From the NCBI GenBank assembly GCA_015680685.1, contig MNCI01016577.1:1-64000 (forward strand): a stretch of DNA of 64,000 nt, given 5' to 3'. Below, in pieces: positions 23,151-35,979 of the stretch. A program made the translations under genes and the position numbers. The notes below the pieces were generated by a model. That model did not search any database, was not told the DNA's origin, and worked only from the letters and a program-made list of their open reading frames with translations. Numbering within the stretch: the stretch's first letter is position 1; each line of letters begins with the position of its first letter. This DNA is from Gnetum montanum (taxonomy: Eukaryota > Streptophyta > Gnetopsida > Gnetales > Gnetaceae).

Positions 23151-24612
23151 GTGATGGGATAGCAAAGAAGATGAGTATCCAATTTCTAATTATTTTTTAG
23201 TTGAACTTATCTTTATAGGTGTAGTGAATAATCAATTAACCACGGAGACAAACTGGTATAGTAGCATTGTCACCTATCTCCTTACACAACAAACATCATA
23301 AGGGTTTGACGCTAAAAAGAAACAATAGTTTCTTCACCGAGCCAAGTATTTTATGAAAATTAATAGGCAAATTTACAAAGTATATCCTGATGGCTTGGTT
23401 TAAGGGTGTGTTTCCAATGTAGATCAACTATGAGTTCTCCAAGATGCTCATGAGGGTCCTTGTGGGGGTCATTACGCCAGTAGATGAACAACCATTAAGA
23501 TCTTGCTTGCAAGATATTATTGGGCTACATTGTTTCAGGATGTCCATCATTTCATCCAATCTTGTGAGCACTACCAATGTGATGGGGGAATGATTGCTAG
23601 AATGGAGAATCTGCAATAATGGATTCAACCTTTAGAACCCTTAGACATATGGGGAATTGATTTTATGGGACCCATTACACCAATGTCCAATAGAAAAGCT
23701 TACATCATTGTTTCCATTGATTACATTACAAAATGGGTAGAAGCAACCACTGTTGAGAATTGTACATCATCTACAGCTGCATGATTTGTTCAACAATAAA
23801 TTGTAAATGGGTTTGCTATGCCTCATGCACTTATTTCAGACAATGGTACACACTTCACAAGTGTGAAATTTCAAAAATTAATGCAACGCTTAGGTGTTGA
23901 GCACAAATTGACTACACCATATCACCCCTAAGTGAATGGTCAAGCCAAAGTCACCAACAGGGAGATTATGAAGATATTGACAAGAACCATTAGCAAGTTT
24001 AGGCAAGACTAGAGCACTAAATTGAACGATGCTCTTTGGGCATACTGCTCCACATGGAAACTCCCTATAGACTACTCTCCCTATGAGTTAGTGTATAGCA
24101 AATTAGCAATGCTTTCCATTCAAATTGAGCTTCGTACACTCTTCATGACATGTGATCTCAACCTTGACCTCAATCTAGCACAAAAACAACGAGTGATGAC
24201 CCTTAACCTGCTAGATGAGAACTGATTGGTCGCCTTGTCATGTAACAAATTACATAAGGCCTTCAATAAATAATGTCATGAACTAAGAATTAGGAAGGTT
24301 AAATATCAACTAGGAGATAAGGTTCTCTACTGGAATCCCACACATGTGCCACAACCTATTAAATTTCAAAAGCTATGGGAAGGACCTTATGTCATTCATG
24401 CAACTTTTCCTTCAAGGGCCATGATGATATACAAACTTGAGAGCCTAGATAAGAAACTGTTGGTCAACATCCAACAAACCAAGCTATTTCATGAGCTTAG
24501 AATAGCCAGTACTCATACTACCTCTGTTGGTGGACAACCATGCTCACTATTTCAGATCTCCTACTTCCAACTTAGTCATGGGGGAGATGGGTACCTATGC
24601 CAACCATTCTAG
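23151..24612 (+). pseudogene. Athila integrase of E
   Basis: The zinc-binding N-terminal region includes DAHEGPCGGHYA and CEHYQCDG. The core shows WGIDFMGPITP (23650), LISDNGTHFTS (23830) and then VNGQAKVTNREI (23933), where the catalytic Glu of QAE is Lys. The C-terminal part VLYWNPTHVPQPIKFQKLWE and LFHELRIAS follows. The last residues are LSHGGDGYLCQPF, encoded across AGTCATGGGGGAGAT. The same tail ends the shortened ORF of F. About seven stops. Confidence 0.88.
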
Positions 24613-26500
24613 ACCCTCAACCCTTTTTGTGTTTTTTGTTTTACACATTTCTTGAATCTTTCTTATTTTTTGTTTTACACCATTGTTCACATTTTTACTA
24701 TTTCCTTGTTTAGTTGATTTACTTTCATTCATGATACAATAAGTGCTCCTGATGGTGGATTGAATTATATACTATTGATTGCGTATGTTTGGTTTTTACC
24801 TTTGAATTATGATGCTGATATTATGATATGATTATTGTGATAAAACAGGCAATGAGTCCATGTCATCCATTCATCCATTTAACTCTGTGGTCTCCCTTGG
24901 CTTGGAATTGTATAGTCCCTTTTTTCTAATCAACTTCTTAATAAATTGGTGGCTTTGTGTTTTTCAAACTAAAGGAAGGACTCAATGGTTGAAAAGGATG
25001 TAACTTCAAGGGGATTTGATGCATTTGTGCTAGCCATTCTCTTGGGTCCTTAGATACTTTTTCTTGGGTTTTTCACCATTTTTTCATTGTTCAAATATTA
25101 GGAAAATGAGTGAATAAAAATAAGTCTTTGCATGGTGTGGTTCTCATGTAGAAAGAAAAGAAAAAGAAAAAGAGAAGTGGGAATTCAAAGCACACACTGT
25201 AGACATAATAAAGCAATATCAGCTACAAGCACTGGTTATGGCGTTGGAAAGACATGTTACCCATGCTTGAAGGTTCCCTCTAACTAAGGCCCTTTCTCGC
25301 TTCTTGCTTCTCCATCTTACTTTCCTTGGGATGGTGGTGACTCTTTGTGAAGGCATTCTTGTTGCTTCCAGGGGATGGCTTGGCCAAGTGTATTGATGCG
25401 AGGTCATTGAGGGTGGTTGGTTTGAGTCCAGATTTGGAATGAGTTCTACTTAGTCACATTAATCATGACATACACAAGGGACTTTATACTACTTTGCTCT
25501 TGGGATTCCATTCCATTTCTACTCTCCATCTTTCTTTCCATTTTCCACCTCATTACCGATTTTATGATTAGTTCATATCTTGGTTGATGGATTGTTTTTC
25601 TTTGGTAAATTATTGTTGGTAATTTTTTAACTCTTGCTTCCAAATGACATTTCTAGAGCCTACAGACTCTTTGGTTTGTGGGTTTGTTAGGGAATAAAGG
25701 GCACGAGCATACTTTGGGGAGGACCCACTAGCATTCCTTTTTGGTGCAATTGTTAGGTTATTTTCCTTAAACATTCTCTGTAATCAACCATTTCTCGTTT
25801 CATCCCCATCTTTGACATCCACTTTATTGGCATTGACATTGTTATTTTTTCCCATTTTTCTTGTTCCTTATATTTTTCCATCTTATTGCTACCAAAGGTT
25901 TGCTCTTAGTTGTGGGGGCCCTTGCACAAATTTTTCAATTTCTCCATTCTACTACTTGCCTAACCCCTACACCATGGGTAGTTATTAGTAATAAACCTCT
26001 AATCAAGTTTCTACCATAACCACAACCTAGCCAATGCACTTTATATTGAGGCAAGGTACTAATTTCATTATGGCTTATCCTTGCTCATTTGTGACTATGT
26101 TGTGTGTGCAAATGGCAATTACATGAACTATGGACTGGAATAGGAAGAAGCACTTGAGATGGACTGGAGTTGGAACGTTTACACCAAGAACACGTCTAGT
26201 TGTGTGGATATGGATAAAAAATGAAGGGCACAATCTCAGCATTGGCAGCAACACACCTCATTTTCTTTTCTTCCTCTTTCTCTTCAAGATGTTAAGTGAA
26301 GGTCTGGATGTCATCCCTGTATAGTGTTCACCACAAAGGCTGTGAACACCAATGTTGTAGTATGTTTGTCGATCTGTTCAATGGGCACTTTGAGTCTATT
26401 ATTTCCTATCATTGTCAGTTCTCATTCAGTCAATAATCCCATACCTTCCCAATATTTTGTAAGGAACTTGAGGATGAGTTTTCATTTAGTCATGGGGGTA
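24613..26500 (+). other. 3' UTR and polypurine tract of E
   Basis: No gene. T-rich start, family block ACTTTGGGGAGGACCCACTAG near 25712, a degenerate internal PPT-like CTTAGTTGTGGGGG (25904-25917) and the true plus-strand primer AGTCATGGGGGTA (26488-26500) touching the 3' LTR. No ORF3 is present, unlike in A. Confidence 0.75.
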
Positions 26501-27314
26501 TGATGAGCCACGATATTGCATCTACGATATCATGGTCTTCCATGCGATATCACATACACAATATCATAGCCTGCCTCATTTTGCCTATAAATAAGAGGTA
26601 GGCACACTTGGTTTGCATAGTTAGTATTAGTCCCTTACCCAAACTCTTGCCTTTTCTCCCTCTTAGAGTTAGAATTATTTTTGTGTGCCCGTAGTAGGAG
26701 TCATAAAGTGAACGGATCTTTATTCGAGCATTGTGTATGTGAGCACACCTTGTATATGGCAATAAAGATGAACTTTGTGATAAACCTTGTAGCATTTAGA
26801 ATATATTAATTAATATTAATTATTATTACTTAATGCTTTCCTTAGTTAATTAATGATTCTCTCTCACCCTACAACCCTCCTAAACAAGCACACATAGTAT
26901 GATCACTTCAAGCATGCATGTAACATTTGGTAATCCCATAACAAGTAGTGTTTGGTAATCTTAGTAATATTGCACTGGTTCAAGATGTGTATGACAAGTG
27001 AGAATGGATACTGGTATTAGGATCAATTAGAGCCTAGTTAATAAGTAGTGAAATTAAATTAGTTACTTAGTTATCTCTCTCCTCCCTTATTAGTAGTAGG
27101 ACATAAAAACACAAAAAAGGTATAAAAATAATATGCCTCAAGTTTACTTAACCATATAATCATGACATACAAGTAAGCTTGGGAAGACAATGATTGATCA
27201 ACCCATTCTTGTTCCACAAAGGCGCATAAGCACTTAGTCCTTGGAATTCGATCAGATCGTGCGTGGATGCTCGTATTCATATGGTTGAGCATAGGGATAC
27301 CTTACCACTCATCA
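26501..27314 (+). repeat. 3' LTR of E
   Basis: 814 bp, TGATGAGCC...CCACTCATCA. The palindrome array (26511-26575) is more decayed than in the 5' LTR (GATATTGCA, GATATCATGG); TATAAATAAGAGG is at about 26586. Confidence 0.88.
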
Positions 27315-27693
27315 GAAGGAAAAGAAAGTAGTGCTTTCTAAGTTAAATGCTATTCATACTAAAATGAAAGAAGAGATCTCAAACATAAAAGCTAAGATTC
27401 AAGTACTAACCTCTTGTACTAAGGATTGCAACAAGATTCAAGATGAGGAGATTCTCGAAAATCAGCCAAAAAATTCAAAGGCGACAACACTTGAAGTTTC
27501 AAGCTCAAACTCAAGCATAGTAAGGTTTGATAATTTTGATAATAAGGATGAAGCTACTTTTATATGTAAAAATTATTGTTTTATGAAACCTCTTTATTAT
27601 GATGATCAAAATAAGATTAATGCTTGGTCTTGTCAAAAGGGGTTTGGTAAGGAAATTGTGCAAGTACCAATAAGTGAGAATGAAGAAAAATGA
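27315..27693 (+). pseudogene. Copia gag, C-terminal coiled-coil part (COP), after E
   Basis: An open frame in COP orientation continuing past E: KLNAIHTKMKEEISNIKAKI is a coiled-coil segment like those that close the gag of many plant copia elements. It ends at TGA 27691-27693. Integrase and RT would be expected next but are absent. Confidence 0.6.
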
Positions 27694-29804
27694 AGTACTA
27701 AAAATAATGCAAGGAGTAATCAAAATTTTTATCATATGGAAAATGAACAAATAGAGCTATCAAATACATGATCTAATGAAAGAGAACCTAAGGATGATGA
27801 GGTACTTCATGATAGGGGACCTCATCTCAAACTCCATTAATCTTTCCAATTTATTGGCAAGCAAGGTAAGTTAAGGTAAGTCTCTATTTATTTGCTTGCT
27901 AGTTAATAAGGATAGTGTAAATTTTCCATGTTTTAGATCGAAAATGTGGAATAAGTGTTTAGAGAATTTCTCTTGGTCATTCATGATATTGATTGGTTTT
28001 GTGAAGATTTATAATAGCTCTTGTAATAATTTCCCTTGGTTTGATTTCTTTTCTTGCTCAATTTTAAATTCTTGTAATGATCTGTATCTATGTTCATTAT
28101 CTTTGGAATGATTTTTTGCCATGTAGAAGATGAGAAAAACCTCTATTAATATTGCTAGTTGAAGATTTAGATCTCCAGAAATTAAGCTTAATGTTGATAT
28201 ACTATTATAGCGTGTTTGTTATTTTTGCACATTGATCTTAAAAGCCCAAGAGAAGTGGCACATATGTAGGGGGAGTCTACATCTTAATCATCTTGGGGGC
28301 CATCAATGTAGGGGAAGTCCATGGAGACTTCAATCAAAATGCACAATGAGTAGGAAAAGAACTTAAATAGGTATTTATTGGGATGGAAAAGTCTTGAATG
28401 ATTATGTATTAGGACTTTATAAGGTATGAAATGATATATGACTACTTAGTTCCTTATTAGCATCTATTGTTTGTAAATGATTGTGGTTGTTTTATTGACT
28501 TGTACTAAAATCAAAACATGCATGACTTTCATATTCTTTTGATAAATTCTTTTACTTGAATCTAGAATTACATGATGCTATCTATGAGATCAAATTTCTT
28601 TTATCTTTAATCTTTAGTATTAATTTATGTTTTGGTCCTCATATTTTTTGAACTGATAGCCCACCTATCCAATGTTCAATCATAAGCTTAAGCATGAAGT
28701 ATCTATTTTTACATAGTATGTAGTTGATATTATGAGCAAGGCCATGATCATTATTGGGTATCTATGCTTTTGATTTAGTTATCCATTGAATAATTTGATT
28801 TGAGATGAAGATTTTGGAAATTTGGCATGGCTGGTCTCAAGTTGTAGAGTGCTTTATGCTCATTTACCAAGATGAATATCCATACTAATTACTTATTTTG
28901 AAGACAGATCATTTGCTACTCAACATTCACACTTCACTTCAAGATTAATTATTCGTTGAAAAACATGGATCATTTCTTGATATATGTGAGGAACTAGTTG
29001 TTGCTTTCCTATTTGTGTAATACTTGATACATGTTATATCTTTGATATTTTGTATTAATTGAATATTTTTACATGATTGTTAGTAGAAAATTTAAGGAAG
29101 TGTATGAATGTATATTTATCAGCATGTTTTATCTTTGATCAATGGTTTTGGACATTGCATTTCCTTGAACAAACAATGGAGAATGCATGTCTCACTCATA
29201 TCTTTGATCTTTAAAATTGAATGCCAATGGTTCTTATTGAATTAATTTCAACTCCTTTTTTTGGCCTCAAAAGAGCAATTCTCAATTTTCAGAATCATGC
29301 CTTAGGTGAAGGATGTATTACAATACCTACTATATTGTGAGCAATAACATGATTACTCTATGGGAATCCATTGTAAAGTTGTATGGCTATATTTACCTCA
29401 CCATAAAAGTATGCCCATTTGCCAATGTTGTATAATGATGAAGATTATCTTACTTCCAAGCTCCTTGCAATACTAATGAATTATTGTTTTAGAGATAGGT
29501 TGCTTAAGCCTTTACTTCACTTCAAGGTTGAATTTCACTTGGAAGGTTTGTCTTACTCTTACAAAATTTGGGGCACCTATTCATGGACTTGATAAATAGA
29601 TACTCTTTGTATCTTTTTAGGCTTATGAGTGATACTTGACTCTTCATGTTATGTGGTTATTATTGTTATTTTCTATATTTCTAGCCAAGGTTGTGCACAT
29701 TATCCTTTTTGTTGCTATTCAAAAAGGGGGAGATAGTATGGTTATATTTGTATGACCACTAACACATTTTCCTAAGTTTTGAACATCACCAAAAGGGGGG
29801 AGAT
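27694..29804 (+). other. COP non-coding tail with several PPT-like motifs
   Basis: No gene recognised in 2.1 kb. Polypurine motifs: TAGGGGGAGTC (about 28269), TAGGGGAAGTCC (about 28311), AAAAAGGGGGAGATAG (about 29719-29735) and AAAAGGGGGGAGAT (29791-29804) at the 3' LTR. Several AGGGGGAG copies before the 3' LTR are a known mark of Sireviruses; the link is an inference. Confidence 0.6.
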
Positions 29805-32079
29805 TGTAGACATTTTCATGTGTTCAAAACATTTAGTAAAATGGAGACAAAATTTGTTTGCATGGTTGTGTAGTTATTGTGATTATAGGATTGTGTACAT
29901 AGGAAACCAAGATGAGCTAAAGAGGATAAGGAATGAACTATCCTAGAGCTCAAAGGAAAAGGTTATCCACATGTCTTTAAACAAACATCCAAAGAACGTG
30001 GACAAGGACATGATATTATATAAGAAAAGTGAACATCATTAAAGCATACAGAAGATTAAGGTTGTGAACATGGAATGATGCATTCATCATGCAAGAGAAA
30101 GTGAAGAAAAAAACCTCTGATTAGGTAAGAGAAAACAAGACATCTTTGGGAAGTAGCATATGTCTTGATAGATTTGGGATGAACTTAAAGAAAATTTAGA
30201 AAGATGTCTTTCCTAGCCAAAGACAACTTTCATGAGGCAAAGACATCTTTACAGACTGTAGACTAGATGTAGAAAGACATCTTTCATTGAGCAAAGACAT
30301 CTTCTAGGATGGAGACTTCAGAAAGAAATCTTTTAGGAAACAAAGACGTCTTCACAAATTTGAAGCCAAATTCAAAGAGACATCTCAAGCACAAGAAAGA
30401 CATCTCCCATGACTATTACCTAGCTATTGCACAAGTTTTGTGAAGGATATTGCAACATGATAGCTATAAGAAGACTTCAGGTGCATTGGAAAATGTGCAA
30501 GAATTGTTGTATTCATTTTACAATCATTTTCAATTGATGAGACATGATTCACATGAGCCACGATATCGCATCCCATGTGATATCGCGTATGCGATATTGC
30601 GTTGTCCCCTGCAATATCACGTATGCGATATCGCGGTCCGCCGCCATATCTATAAATAAGAGGTGGCACTCCCCTCATTTCCCATCCTGAGTTAGAAGTA
30701 GGGAAAATCTGGTAGTTTGATCACTTTAGAGATAGAATATTTTCCATGTGCTTGCAGTAGGAGTCCTAAAGTGAATGGATCTTTATTCGAGCAACATTGT
30801 ACCTAAACACAAGTTGTGTAGACGAACTTCCTGGATAAACCTTGCAGTCCATGGAATAGTATTTTATTTATTGTTTTCTCTCTCACCCTTAAACTCCTAG
30901 AATGTGGTATGAGTACGACTTGATTACGAGCATCTAAGGATGTGTACGGATAGTCAAGGAATTGGCTGCTCATCGCATGTGGTATGAGTATGACTTGATT
31001 ACAAGCATCTAGTGTGACTACTTGGTAACCCAGTGGCATATCCAGGATCTATGCTTGGTAATCCTAGTGATAGTCCCAGATGTGTACAGTTAGTCAAGGA
31101 ATCAGCTGCTCATCGCACTTAGGCTAGATCGATTCTCTCAAACCTTTCCTCCTAGTTAGGTGCCTAAGTACGACCACTTCGAGCACATGCGTTACGTGCG
31201 GTGATCCCAGCAATGATTAGTGTTTGGTAGCCATGATTGCATCAGTTCAGGGTGTGTACGGTAAGTGGGAATGGATGCTGATGCTAGGTTAATTTAGACT
31301 TAGTCATTAGTTAGAGTTAGTTAGTTTCTCAACCCTTCACCTCAATAGCATAGGAGAAAAACATAAAAGACCATTAAAATCATATACCTCAGACTTATTT
31401 AACCATACACCGTGACAACTACAAGTAAGTCTGGGAAGACAACGAATGATTAACCCCAAGTGTTCCATGGGGCATGTAGGTACTAGTCTATGTAGTTCGA
31501 CCAGATCACGTGTGCTATGCTTGTTTCGTATGGTTGAGTGTAGGGGTACCTCGCCACTCATCAGCAATCATTAATCTTTTTGTTGCTCCTCATTGTCTAA
31601 TCATTTTGGATTTGTAAAGTGTACTGTATCTAACTATGCAAGGATCAAAAAATTGAGTTGTCATTATTCCTTGTATTTCTTGTTCTTTTTGCCTTGTAGG
31701 GCTAAGTTCCTTGAGTTTGTTGGGATCCTACAGGATTGAGTTGTTGGTGCTGTGGTACAACACTTCGGTGTGGAGTTCAAGATTATAAATGTTATGGAAG
31801 CCTTGAAACCACATTTCCAAGCCTAATGAGACCTTGTGGGGTTGAGTGATTGGTGTTGTAGTACAACACTCTAGAGCAAGGCTTGATGATTGTATAGGGT
31901 GTGGACCCTTCAACCACAATTTGAGAGCAACAAAGTTTGGAGGTGTGCTTGTGATCTACCCTCTGAGTGTGGAGTACCCAAGTTGGGGAACTCTGTAAAT
32001 TTGTGTGTGTGCTTTATTTGTTGAAGTTTTGATTTGGGGAACTTATTCATCCCTCTGCTTCTAAGTACAACAATCCACA
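29805..32079 (+). repeat. 3' LTR of COP
   Basis: Starts TGTAGACATTTTC and ends CAACAATCCACA; about 1.24 kb once solo LTR S2 is removed. Its end matches 15941-16495 closely (for example GGATCCTACAGGATTGAGTT). Confidence 0.82.
30535..31563 (+). repeat. Solo Athila LTR S2
   Basis: TGATGAGACATG...CGCCACTCATCA, 1029 bp, nearer to the F/P subtype. Palindrome units at 30561-30640, then CTATAAATAAGAGG (about 30651). Flanks TCAAT (30530-30534) and GCAAT (31564-31568), four of five bases equal. No internal sequence. Confidence 0.85.
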
Positions 32080-32084
32080 TGTTG

Positions 32085-34608
32085 AAATGGTTGGGCTGTG
32101 TATGAAACTATAATTAGCTATCATTAAAGAAATTCAGCTAACTTTGTCAAATATTGTGAGTTGTTGAAGATTCCTATTTTGTCAAATCACTTAGTCTATA
32201 TAGCCCCTATAATACATTACTTGTAACAAATAAAATTTTACAAAAAAATTTGAGCACAAAGTTACCAATCTACTCCTAATTTTACCTAGAGAGAAAGTTT
32301 CACAAGAAAACTAGAAATAGAGTAAGATTCAATGGACTTATAAAAAGAAAAGAAAAGAAAGTAGAGTTGTGTGGAATCTCAAACATTTAAGTAAGATAAA
32401 TTGACATGAGGAAATACTTTGCAATAAAGCTATTATAGTTCAATCTCACTACAAATTGTCCAAACCCTCTTAGCTCAATAAGCAAATTTATAAAGAATAA
32501 TCTTATTATACTGCCAAAAATGATTTGTAAACAACAAAGTATGAGTTTCTATTTTGGCTACTTAATAGTTGTAAAGAATTGCATTCAGTAGAGCCTTCAA
32601 AAAAATTTGACAATTTTAGGATTGAAATACCAAGGCAGTACACTTTAAAAAAATGAAGCTATTTTAGTTGTCTCAAAATACCAAAGATTTTCCTAGATTC
32701 TCTATGCTCAAAATAGAAAAATTCGTTAAGACATTACTATTAAATTGCTCTAGAGGCTTTTCAAGAACATAAGCTCTTTTATGGAAACCCTAATAGAAGT
32801 CTAATATTATGAAAAAATAAAGCTACAAAAGAAACCTACAAAAATCCCAAAATTAAATGCCAAGCATGATACTATCTAAACCATTAATTAAGTAAATAAA
32901 ACAAAATGGGAAGAAATGAACTCATAGGATTAAAACAAAGTAGCTAAATTGATGTTTTTAGCGAGCCATGCTTTACAAGAGATCTCCAACAATTCTTCAA
33001 AGCACTTCCACCCCTCCCTCTTATTCTACCTTTGAAGGCCCTTTTATAATGACCTTAAGGTAGTTATAATAATCATGATAGGTTAAGGATGAGTAACTAA
33101 TATTTAGGGGATTTAATCCTAACCACCTAACAAGTTATAAATTTCATGGGAAGTTTATGAGAATTTTAAGCTACATTTGACAAGTGTCCCATCTATGAAA
33201 AACTTCTCATTATACATACATTTTTTAAATAACACAAATATTTAGTTGGTGCATGACCAAAGGCTAATTAAATTAGCAAGGTTAGAGAATAAAATAATAC
33301 ATGACCTTGAAGTAGAAAGTTAATTTATATGTCAACAATAGCTATGTATTTCACACTCTCGATGATGAACTATTATTATTTTTAACTTTGTCTAATTTAA
33401 ATCCAATGTTTTCATTAATGAAATCCTTGAATTGGTCGTGCCAGGTGTCAATCTCCAGTGGTAGCTATTGGATGCATAATGCCACTATTTTTACCTATGG
33501 CTTTCTAGTTAATGCTGTTACTATCATAACCATTCTTATTCAGTTGTTTTTTGTTTCCTTGGTTCAAAATGTATTTGTGATGCTACCAATGGATGAAGAT
33601 AACTATGAGGTTTAGCTTTTGTGGCAGGGATCAGGTGGTGTGTATAAGAGTTGAGGTAGGTTTTAATTTTAATATTGTTAGGTTTTCTAGCATCAAGGAT
33701 GTGTGGAACCCTTAACAAGAATCACCATGACCATTATTTAACACTTACTACTGTTGGCACATTTGGCCATTTCATGGAATAGTAAGATTTATCTTAAACA
33801 TTATTGTAAGAGTGGGAGAATGTAAATGTGTTATTTCATACTATTGGTATGAGATCTAGGGGAGCACAAGGGGGGGACAATACATCACACTTGGGCTACC
33901 ACACTTGGGGTCTCATTTTTGGTATCACACACTTGGGCTCTCACTTGGAGACACACTTTGAGTCTTGGGAGAAGATCATTGTAAAGAAGAAATTGTGAAC
34001 GATTACTTATAAGATGACTTGCTAAAGAAAAGATTTCAGCCTCTTTGTCATAGTCTTGTGAGTTATGTTTTATTTCTATTTTTTTTAAATTGTCTAGCTA
34101 GTGGTTTAGATAGTATCATCCTTGGCGAGTAATTTTGGGATTTTTAGATTGCTCTTATTGTTCTTGTTGCCCAATAGAAAATTTCTGTTAAAATTTTTCC
34201 ATAGAAAAGCTTGTGTTTAAAAGACTTAAGAGAATTTTAGTAGTAAATTTTATTATTTTGCAACGTATAAGAACTGCTATTGAGATTGTTGTAAGAGAGC
34301 CTCTGCTTATAGTCATGTCATTGAACGATTCAATAGTCAAGAGGGTTCAGAAAATCTTTGGTATTTTGATGGGACCAGAATAGCTTCTTTTTATCTTTAA
34401 AGTGAATCTATGTGGTATTTCAATTAGAGATTGTCAAGTCTTTTGAAGGTTCTGCTGAATGCAATTGTTGACATCCATTATCTAGCCAAAATGGAGTCTC
34501 GTACGTGATAGTTTACGCAGCAATTTTTTGGTAACATAGTAGGATTGTCTTGAAGAAATTGCTTATTTGAGCCTTGGATGTTTGAACAATTCATAGATAT
34601 TGAATTTG
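32085..34608. other. Repeat R, right half, then gene-free AT-rich sequence
   Basis: 32085-32245 completes repeat R (AGTTGTTGAAGATTCCTATT). Beyond it I see no gene. A 75-codon frame at 33388-33615 has no recognisable content. At 33860-33960 the words CACTTGGG and ACACTTGG recur. 34608 ends at an N. Confidence 0.5.
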
Positions 34609-34609
34609 G

Positions 34610-34990
34610 NTTGCAAAATTTTATTTGTTACAAGTAGGTATTATAAGGACCGTGTAGACTAGGCAATTGAACAAAATAGGAACTCTCAACAACTCACAGT
34701 ACTTGGCAAAGTTGGCTGAATCTCTTTAAGATAAGTCATTTGTGGTTTACACACAACACAATTGTTTCATATTTCATAACCGCATACCGCAACAACACAC
34801 ACACATACTCACATTAACTGCTAAGTCTATTTGGAGGTATCTGGGCCTTGGTGTTGCCAGAGACCAGCAAGCACCTAAATCCTGTTCAAGGACACTTGTT
34901 GGCAGTCGCATCCCAAATGGTCACCAACAACTACTTAATGCCTCCATGCGCATGCTAATTCTCTTGGTAGATGGACACCAATGTAATGCC
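34610..34990 (-). repeat. Inverted, diverged copy of repeat R
   Basis: The minus strand joins the left half (CAACACCAAGGCCCAGATAC, about 34850) and the right half (AGTTGTTGAGAGTTCC, about 34690) without a copia insertion. Identity to the direct copy is roughly 75-80% by eye. It starts next to an N, so its left limit is unknown. Confidence 0.6.
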
Positions 34991-35801
34991 CTGGTAGTCC
35001 ATCATCACTCGTAGAACTTTCATAAAAATACATCAAATAAATCGTCCTTTCCCTCCACAATAATGGTGGTTGAAAGTGCTTTGAATCCTTCATTCGTTCC
35101 TATTGCCTCTGTGCAAAGTAGGGGAGCTTCAACTGTAAACACATACCAGAATAACCTTTTTTTGCCTTAGTTTTAGATATTGCTAGAGTGAGAAAATTGA
35201 GGAGGCACATTGTTGATTAGGTAAGAAGTCATAGTGAATCATGGAATCAAGAATAAATTCAATACCTTGATCTACCAACATTGGGCAATTATGTAACCAT
35301 GGCATGTTCCATTCTTTCATTTTGCACATATCTTGAAATTGCAACTTTCCAGGAACCCAAATGTTTTGTAGGTATTTCTTGAATTCATTGGTGGCCTCAT
35401 TAGTTTGCCAATTTTGTGCAAAGCTTATTAAAATCATGATCCAAAGCATCATATTTGATTTTTGAATGATTGATGCCTATAGAATGAGTATATCTGAATG
35501 TTTAATGATGCATCATGTAACTTATTAAATTGTTTAAAACTAATTTTTACTTAGCATTATGATCTCTAAAGTGTTAGGTTTATACACTTAAATAGATTTG
35601 ATTTAATCACCCTTATGTGTATGCCAATGAAATTAATCTTTTTTTAAAATTTGAGGCTTTTTCATTAATTTTTCCTCATCCCCATTCATATATATTTAGT
35701 TATTATGCTCTTTACCATTTCCATAATTCTTATCTTCTAATCACCAAAAATAAATTGGGCAAGGAAAAATTTGCTCCATGAGATGGTATAAAGGTGCCAA
35801 C
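34991..35801. other. Unassigned sequence, perhaps the 3' LTR of T
   Basis: Lies left of a PPT-like tract (35803-35822) and begins on the minus strand with TGTTGGCACC at 35802, as an LTR could. No matching second copy is in the window. A 90-codon minus frame (35183-35452) is not recognised. Confidence 0.3.
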
Positions 35802-35802
35802 A

Positions 35803-35822
35803 TTTCTTTTCCCCCACTTAGC
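35803..35822 (-). promoter_or_regulatory. Polypurine tract candidate of T
   Basis: Minus strand TAAGTGGGGGAAAAGAAA directly before TGTTGGCACC; a typical plus-strand primer followed by TG of an LTR. Confidence 0.45.
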
Positions 35823-35979
35823 ACTTTGGCTGAGAAAATAGTTTTATTGGAAATATCCTTTACATAGAATAATGGAAATATTTTTTGAGGAAAACCTCAA
35901 TCAAACTTAAGGTTTGATGGAATAAAAACCTCTCTCTTAATAAAACTTAAGAAACTGTACAAACAAAGATTTATACAAA

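Larger units (their letters stand above)
17693..27314 (+). mobile_element. E: full-length Athila-type Ty3/gypsy element with pol, inactive
   Basis: LTRs 17693-18493 and 26501-27314 (about 90% alike by eye), primer site at 18495, gag, protease, RT, RNase H and integrase in canonical order, 3' UTR and polypurine tract. Flanks are GATGG (17688-17692) and GAAGG (27315-27319), four of five matching. Many stops, a lost gag start, a changed RT active site and a changed integrase Glu show it is dead. It is the pol-bearing relative of the shortened element F. Confidence 0.9.
14524..32079 (+). mobile_element. COP: Ty1/copia element, gag only, carrying nested Athila insertions
   Basis: Flanked by the perfect 5-bp duplication TGTTG (14519-14523 and 32080-32084). 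LTRs are 14524-16495 and 29805-32079, each enlarged by a solo Athila LTR. An initiator-Met-type primer site follows the 5' LTR and a polypurine tract precedes the 3' LTR. Without the nested element E the internal region is about 3.7 kb: copia gag and a long untranslated tail, with no integrase, RT or RNase H. By eye its LTRs agree at only a little over 80%, so it is old. Confidence 0.85.

Noticed and set aside
33388-33615. 75-codon ORF with hydrophobic stretch
   Set aside because: No homology, no neighbours in frame and AT-rich low-information context.
34608-34765. Terminal inverted repeats of a DNA transposon (32085-32245 with 34610-34765)
   Set aside because: The homology continues past the supposed ends into the left half of R at 14370-14518, so this is a dispersed repeat in two orientations, not a TIR pair.
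34742-35452. Host gene fragment
   Set aside because: The plus frame is antisense to repeat R, and the minus frame at 35183-35452 matches nothing I recognise.
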